This document shows positions 61,608-64,000 of a stretch of 64,000 nucleotides of DNA, in pieces; positions within the stretch are counted from its first letter, which is position 1; every line of letters starts with the position of its first letter. The DNA lies in NCBI RefSeq assembly GCF_026967475.1, contig NZ_CP114058.1:3224001-3288000 (forward strand). Direction: 5' to 3'. The translations under genes and the position numbers were made by a program. The notes under the pieces were generated by a model. It searched no databases. It saw nothing but the letters and a program-made list of their open reading frames with translations, and was not told the DNA's origin. This DNA is from Rouxiella chamberiensis (GTDB lineage: Bacteria > Pseudomonadota > Gammaproteobacteria > Enterobacterales > Enterobacteriaceae).

Positions 61608-61674
61608 CGGCTCGTGTTTTTACCCAACGTTTCCGAAGCCCCTGCTTCACACACGACGGGTAAAAAGCGAGCCG
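61608..61674 (+). other. Large stem-loop between hpf and ptsN
   Basis: The arm at 61608-61625 (CGGCTC-GTG-TTTTTACCC) pairs with 61658-61674 (GGGTAAAAA-GC-GAGCCG): six pairs, a small internal loop and nine pairs, closing a 32-base loop. It is not a standard terminator because no T run follows. Likely an RNA processing or stability element within the rpoN operon transcript. Confidence 0.65.
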
Positions 61675-61710
61675 TTAAATCTTTAAGGCAGACGCCAAAG
61701 TGAAAATGAG

Positions 61711-62181
61711 ATGATTAACGATACAGCACTGCAGCTGACTTCGGTGTTAAACGCCGAATGCACGAAAAGCAACGTCCATTGCGCCAGCAAGAAACGCGCA
61801 CTGGAGATCATTAGCGAACTGGCAGCCAAACAGCTGAACCTCGCGCCGCAGGTGATTTTCGATGCCGTTCTGACCCGTGAACGCATGGGCAGTACCGGGA
61901 TCGGTGCTGGGATTGCAATCCCTCATGGAAAACTTGAAGAGGACACACTGCGCGCGGTCGGCGTTTTTATCCAGCTCGAGCAGCCCATTGCATTCGATGC
62001 CGTGGATAATCAGCCGGTTGACCTGCTTTTTGCCTTGCTGGTTCCTGCGGATCAATGTAAAACCCATTTACATACCCTGTCGCTGGTGGCGAAAAAGCTG
62101 GCCGACAAAGCGGTATGCCGTCGCCTGCGAAGTGCGCAAAGTGACGAAGAGCTTTACCAGATAATGACCGAAGACGAGTAA
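61711..62181 (+). CDS. ptsN: PtsN, EIIA component of the nitrogen PTS
   Basis: EIIA-Ntr, the end acceptor of the PtsP-NPr-PtsN phosphorelay; its unphosphorylated form affects potassium transport and other regulators. The 156-residue protein carries the phosphorylated His72 in AIPHGKLEEDTLRAVG. The C-terminal tail after IMTEDE is shorter than in E. coli. Located in the rpoN operon with npr. Confidence 0.97.
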   Translation: MINDTALQLTSVLNAECTKSNVHCASKKRALEIISELAAKQLNLAPQVIFDAVLTRERMGSTGIGAGIAIPHGKLEEDTLRAVGVFIQLEQPIAFDAVDNQPVDLLFALLVPADQCKTHLHTLSLVAKKLADKAVCRRLRSAQSDEELYQIMTEDE

Positions 62182-62226
62182 ATCGCTGAAAATAGACGAT
62201 TGATTTAACGAAGGAGTAAGAAACTC

Positions 62227-63081
62227 ATGGTGCTGATGATAGTCAGCGGCCGTTCCGGTTCTGGAAAGTCCGTCGCCCTGCGTGCGCTGGAAGATATGGG
62301 CTTTTATTGCGTCGACAATCTGCCGGTGGTGTTATTGCCCCAGCTGGCTCGCGAGCTGGCTGAACGCAATACCTCGGCCGCCGTCAGCATTGACGTTCGC
62401 AATATGCCGGAAACGCCTGAAGTTTACGAACATGCCATGACCCAGCTTCCGGACAGCTTCTCGCCACAGCTGCTGTTCCTGGATGCCGATCGCAATACGC
62501 TCATCCGTCGCTACAGCGACACGCGGCGTTTGCACCCTCTTTCCAGCAAGAATCTGTCTCTCGAAAGCGCTATCGATCACGAAGCCGAGCTGCTTGAACC
62601 CCTGCGCTCCAGTGCCGACCTGATTATCGATACTTCCGAGATGTCCGTGCATGAGCTGGCGGAAATGCTGCGCACCCGTTTACTCGGCAAGCGCGAACGC
62701 GAACTGACAATGGTGTTTGAGTCTTTCGGCTTCAAGCACGGCATTCCTATCGATGCCGACTACGTCTTCGATGTGCGTTTCCTGCCGAATCCGCACTGGG
62801 ATCCCAAGCTACGCCCGATGACCGGACTCGACAAGCCCGTTGCGGCCTTTCTCGACCGGCATACGGAAGTGCACAACTTCATCTACCAGACCCGCAGCTA
62901 TCTCGAACAGTGGCTGCCGATGCTGGAAACCAATAATCGCAGCTATCTGACGGTCGCCATCGGGTGTACCGGCGGGAAACACCGTTCGGTCTATGTCGCC
63001 GAACAGCTTGCCGACTATTTCCGTTCACGGGGCAAAAACGTGCAGTCTCGCCACCGTACGCTCGAAAAACGCAAAGCATGA
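62227..63081 (+). CDS. rapZ: RapZ, RNase adaptor for GlmZ decay
   Basis: Binds glucosamine 6-phosphate and the sRNAs GlmY/GlmZ, directing RNase E to GlmZ and so setting GlmS levels. The 284-residue length equals E. coli. Walker A GRSGSGKS at 8-15, and the C-terminal RNA-binding domain with [20 protein letters not shown]. Confidence 0.97.
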   Translation: MVLMIVSGRSGSGKSVALRALEDMGFYCVDNLPVVLLPQLARELAERNTSAAVSIDVRNMPETPEVYEHAMTQLPDSFSPQLLFLDADRNTLIRRYSDTRRLHPLSSKNLSLESAIDHEAELLEPLRSSADLIIDTSEMSVHELAEMLRTRLLGKRERELTMVFESFGFKHGIPIDADYVFDVRFLPNPHWDPKLRPMTGLDKPVAAFLDRHTEVHNFIYQTRSYLEQWLPMLETNNRSYLTVAIGCTGGKHRSVYVAEQLADYFRSRGKNVQSRHRTLEKRKA

Positions 63082-63108
63082 GGGTGACTCTTTTGACGGT
63101 GAAAAGTT

Positions 63109-63381
63109 ATGTCGATTAAACAGAAAGTCGAGATTAAAAACAGGCTCGGCATGCACGCGCGTCCGGCCATGAAACTGTTTGAACTGGTACAGAGTTTCGA
63201 GTCGGAAGTCTTGCTGCGCAACGATTCCGGCATTGAAGCCGAGGCCAGCAGCGTTATTGCCCTGCTGATGCTCGACTCGCCAAAGGGTCAGGAGATTGAA
63301 ATCGAGGCCAACGGTCCCGATGAAGCCGAAGCCCTCGCCGCGGTCATCAACCTGATTAATTCAGGCTTCGACGAAGAATAG
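63109..63381 (+). CDS. npr: NPr, HPr-like phosphocarrier of the nitrogen PTS
   Basis: A 90-residue HPr homologue (also called PtsO) that passes phosphate from PtsP to PtsN. The active His16 is in [11 protein letters not shown]. Sequence [19 protein letters not shown] is typical of NPr. Last gene of the rpoN-npr series. Confidence 0.97.
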   Translation: MSIKQKVEIKNRLGMHARPAMKLFELVQSFESEVLLRNDSGIEAEASSVIALLMLDSPKGQEIEIEANGPDEAEALAAVINLINSGFDEE

Positions 63382-63432
63382 TCCCGCCTCCCGCACAAAG
63401 GGCGCGAATACGTCGCCCTCGCCTTTCGAATT

Positions 63433-64000
63433 CTAAATCCTGCTCAAACAGTCGATAGCCACCGCCTTGAAACAGTCGAAGTCCGGGCTAGTGAGCAGTC
63501 GGCTCATCGACCGCTCGCGCACAAACGTGACAAACAGGTCATAGATAGCCATCGCCTCTTCGTAATCCGCTTTGCTTATCGCCAGCAGAAAAATCACGTG
63601 CGCCGTTTCGCCGTCGCCCCATTTGATGCCGTGCGGCGACAAAATCGTGATCACCACCGTTTTTTTCGCCAGCAAACCCAACGAGTGCGGCAGTGCGATG
63701 CCTTCGCCAAGCATGGTGGACACAATCTCTTCGCGCTCGACCACCGACGGATAAAACTCGTCATCGACATAGCCCTCCTCTTCAAGCTGCGTGCATACCT
63801 TGCGAAACAGCTGTGCCTGCGTCATCGGCTCGTCGAGGCGCATAAAGTGCCGCTTGTCGAAGAATTTCTCCAGCATATAAGGGCGCGTGCGGTCCACCAG
63901 CACCAGTTTGCCGAGCTGCTCCATCTGGTAGTCGGTCGGAAAAGGCGAAAGGACAATCACCGGCTTGTTGCGCTCCGTAACCCGCGCATTGGCGATGATA
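63433..64000 (-). CDS. PTS-regulated transcriptional regulator, C-terminal EIIA-like domain (partial)
   Basis: The frame is open through the window end on the minus strand, so the N-terminus is missing. The visible 189 residues contain a fructose/mannitol-type EIIA domain with the phosphorylatable His in GIALPHSLGLLAKKTVV, preceded by a segment (NKPVIVLSPFPTDYQMEQLG) that looks like the end of an EIIB-like domain. This layout is usual for BglG/MtlR-type activators and antiterminators with PRD domains. A stand-alone EIIA is less likely because the frame continues upstream. The controlled operon would lie outside the window. Confidence 0.7.
   Translation of the reverse strand, partial: IIANARVTERNKPVIVLSPFPTDYQMEQLGKLVLVDRTRPYMLEKFFDKRHFMRLDEPMTQAQLFRKVCTQLEEEGYVDDEFYPSVVEREEIVSTMLGEGIALPHSLGLLAKKTVVITILSPHGIKWGDGETAHVIFLLAISKADYEEAMAIYDLFVTFVRERSMSRLLTSPDFDCFKAVAIDCLSRI

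Overview
The window is a chromosomal stretch of a gamma-proteobacterium of the order Enterobacterales. Nearly every gene has a close E. coli counterpart, and long blocks keep E. coli gene order. The Anbu cluster, the GH13 sugar phosphorylase and the missing elbB and yhcC point away from Escherichia and towards a Yersiniaceae-like genus such as Serratia, Rahnella or Rouxiella. That genus-level placement is an inference with low certainty. There is no prophage, insertion sequence, tRNA or CRISPR array.

Layout: (1) 0-14.6 kb: the end of ampH, lptG-lptF (minus strand), pepA-holC-valS, yjgM, rraB (minus strand), argI with paired ARG boxes, an inserted GH13 sugar phosphorylase, then pyrL-pyrBI with its attenuator, and ridA. 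(2) 14.8-18.8 kb: a four-gene cluster of circularly permuted ATP-grasp, alpha-E protein, transglutaminase-like protease and Anbu proteasome-like peptidase, the least understood system here. (3) 18.8-26.4 kb: ygjV, then yqjA-mzrA-yqjC-yqjD-yqjE-yqjK-yqjF-yqjG and yhaJ/yhaK. (4) 26.4-32.6 kb: rnpB with tandem downstream repeats, rsmI, lpoA-yraN-diaA-dolP, mtgA. (5) 33.3-42.6 kb: the arcZ sRNA antisense to the end of arcB, then gltB-gltD. (6) 42.7-51.6 kb: sspA-sspB, rplM-rpsI, zapE, zapG, degQ, degS, murA-ibaG. (7) 51.7-63.4 kb: the mlaFEDCB operon (minus strand), divergent from yrbG-kdsD-kdsC-lptC-lptA-lptB-rpoN-hpf-ptsN-rapZ-npr. (8) The last 570 bases hold the C-terminal part of a regulator with a PTS EIIA-like domain.

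Taken together the window is rich in envelope functions: LPS export (lptFG, lptCAB) and Kdo supply (kdsD, kdsC), phospholipid transport (mla), peptidoglycan synthesis (murA, mtgA, lpoA, ampH) and periplasmic quality control (degQ, degS, dolP). Nitrogen and pyrimidine metabolism are covered by argI, pyrBI, gltBD, rpoN and the PTS-Ntr genes.

Five genes carry single-base frame breaks: pepA, the transglutaminase-like gene, yqjE, gltB and kdsD. In each case undoing one base restores a family-length protein. Three of the five are an extra C after CGAAC, so residual sequencing error is the leading explanation.
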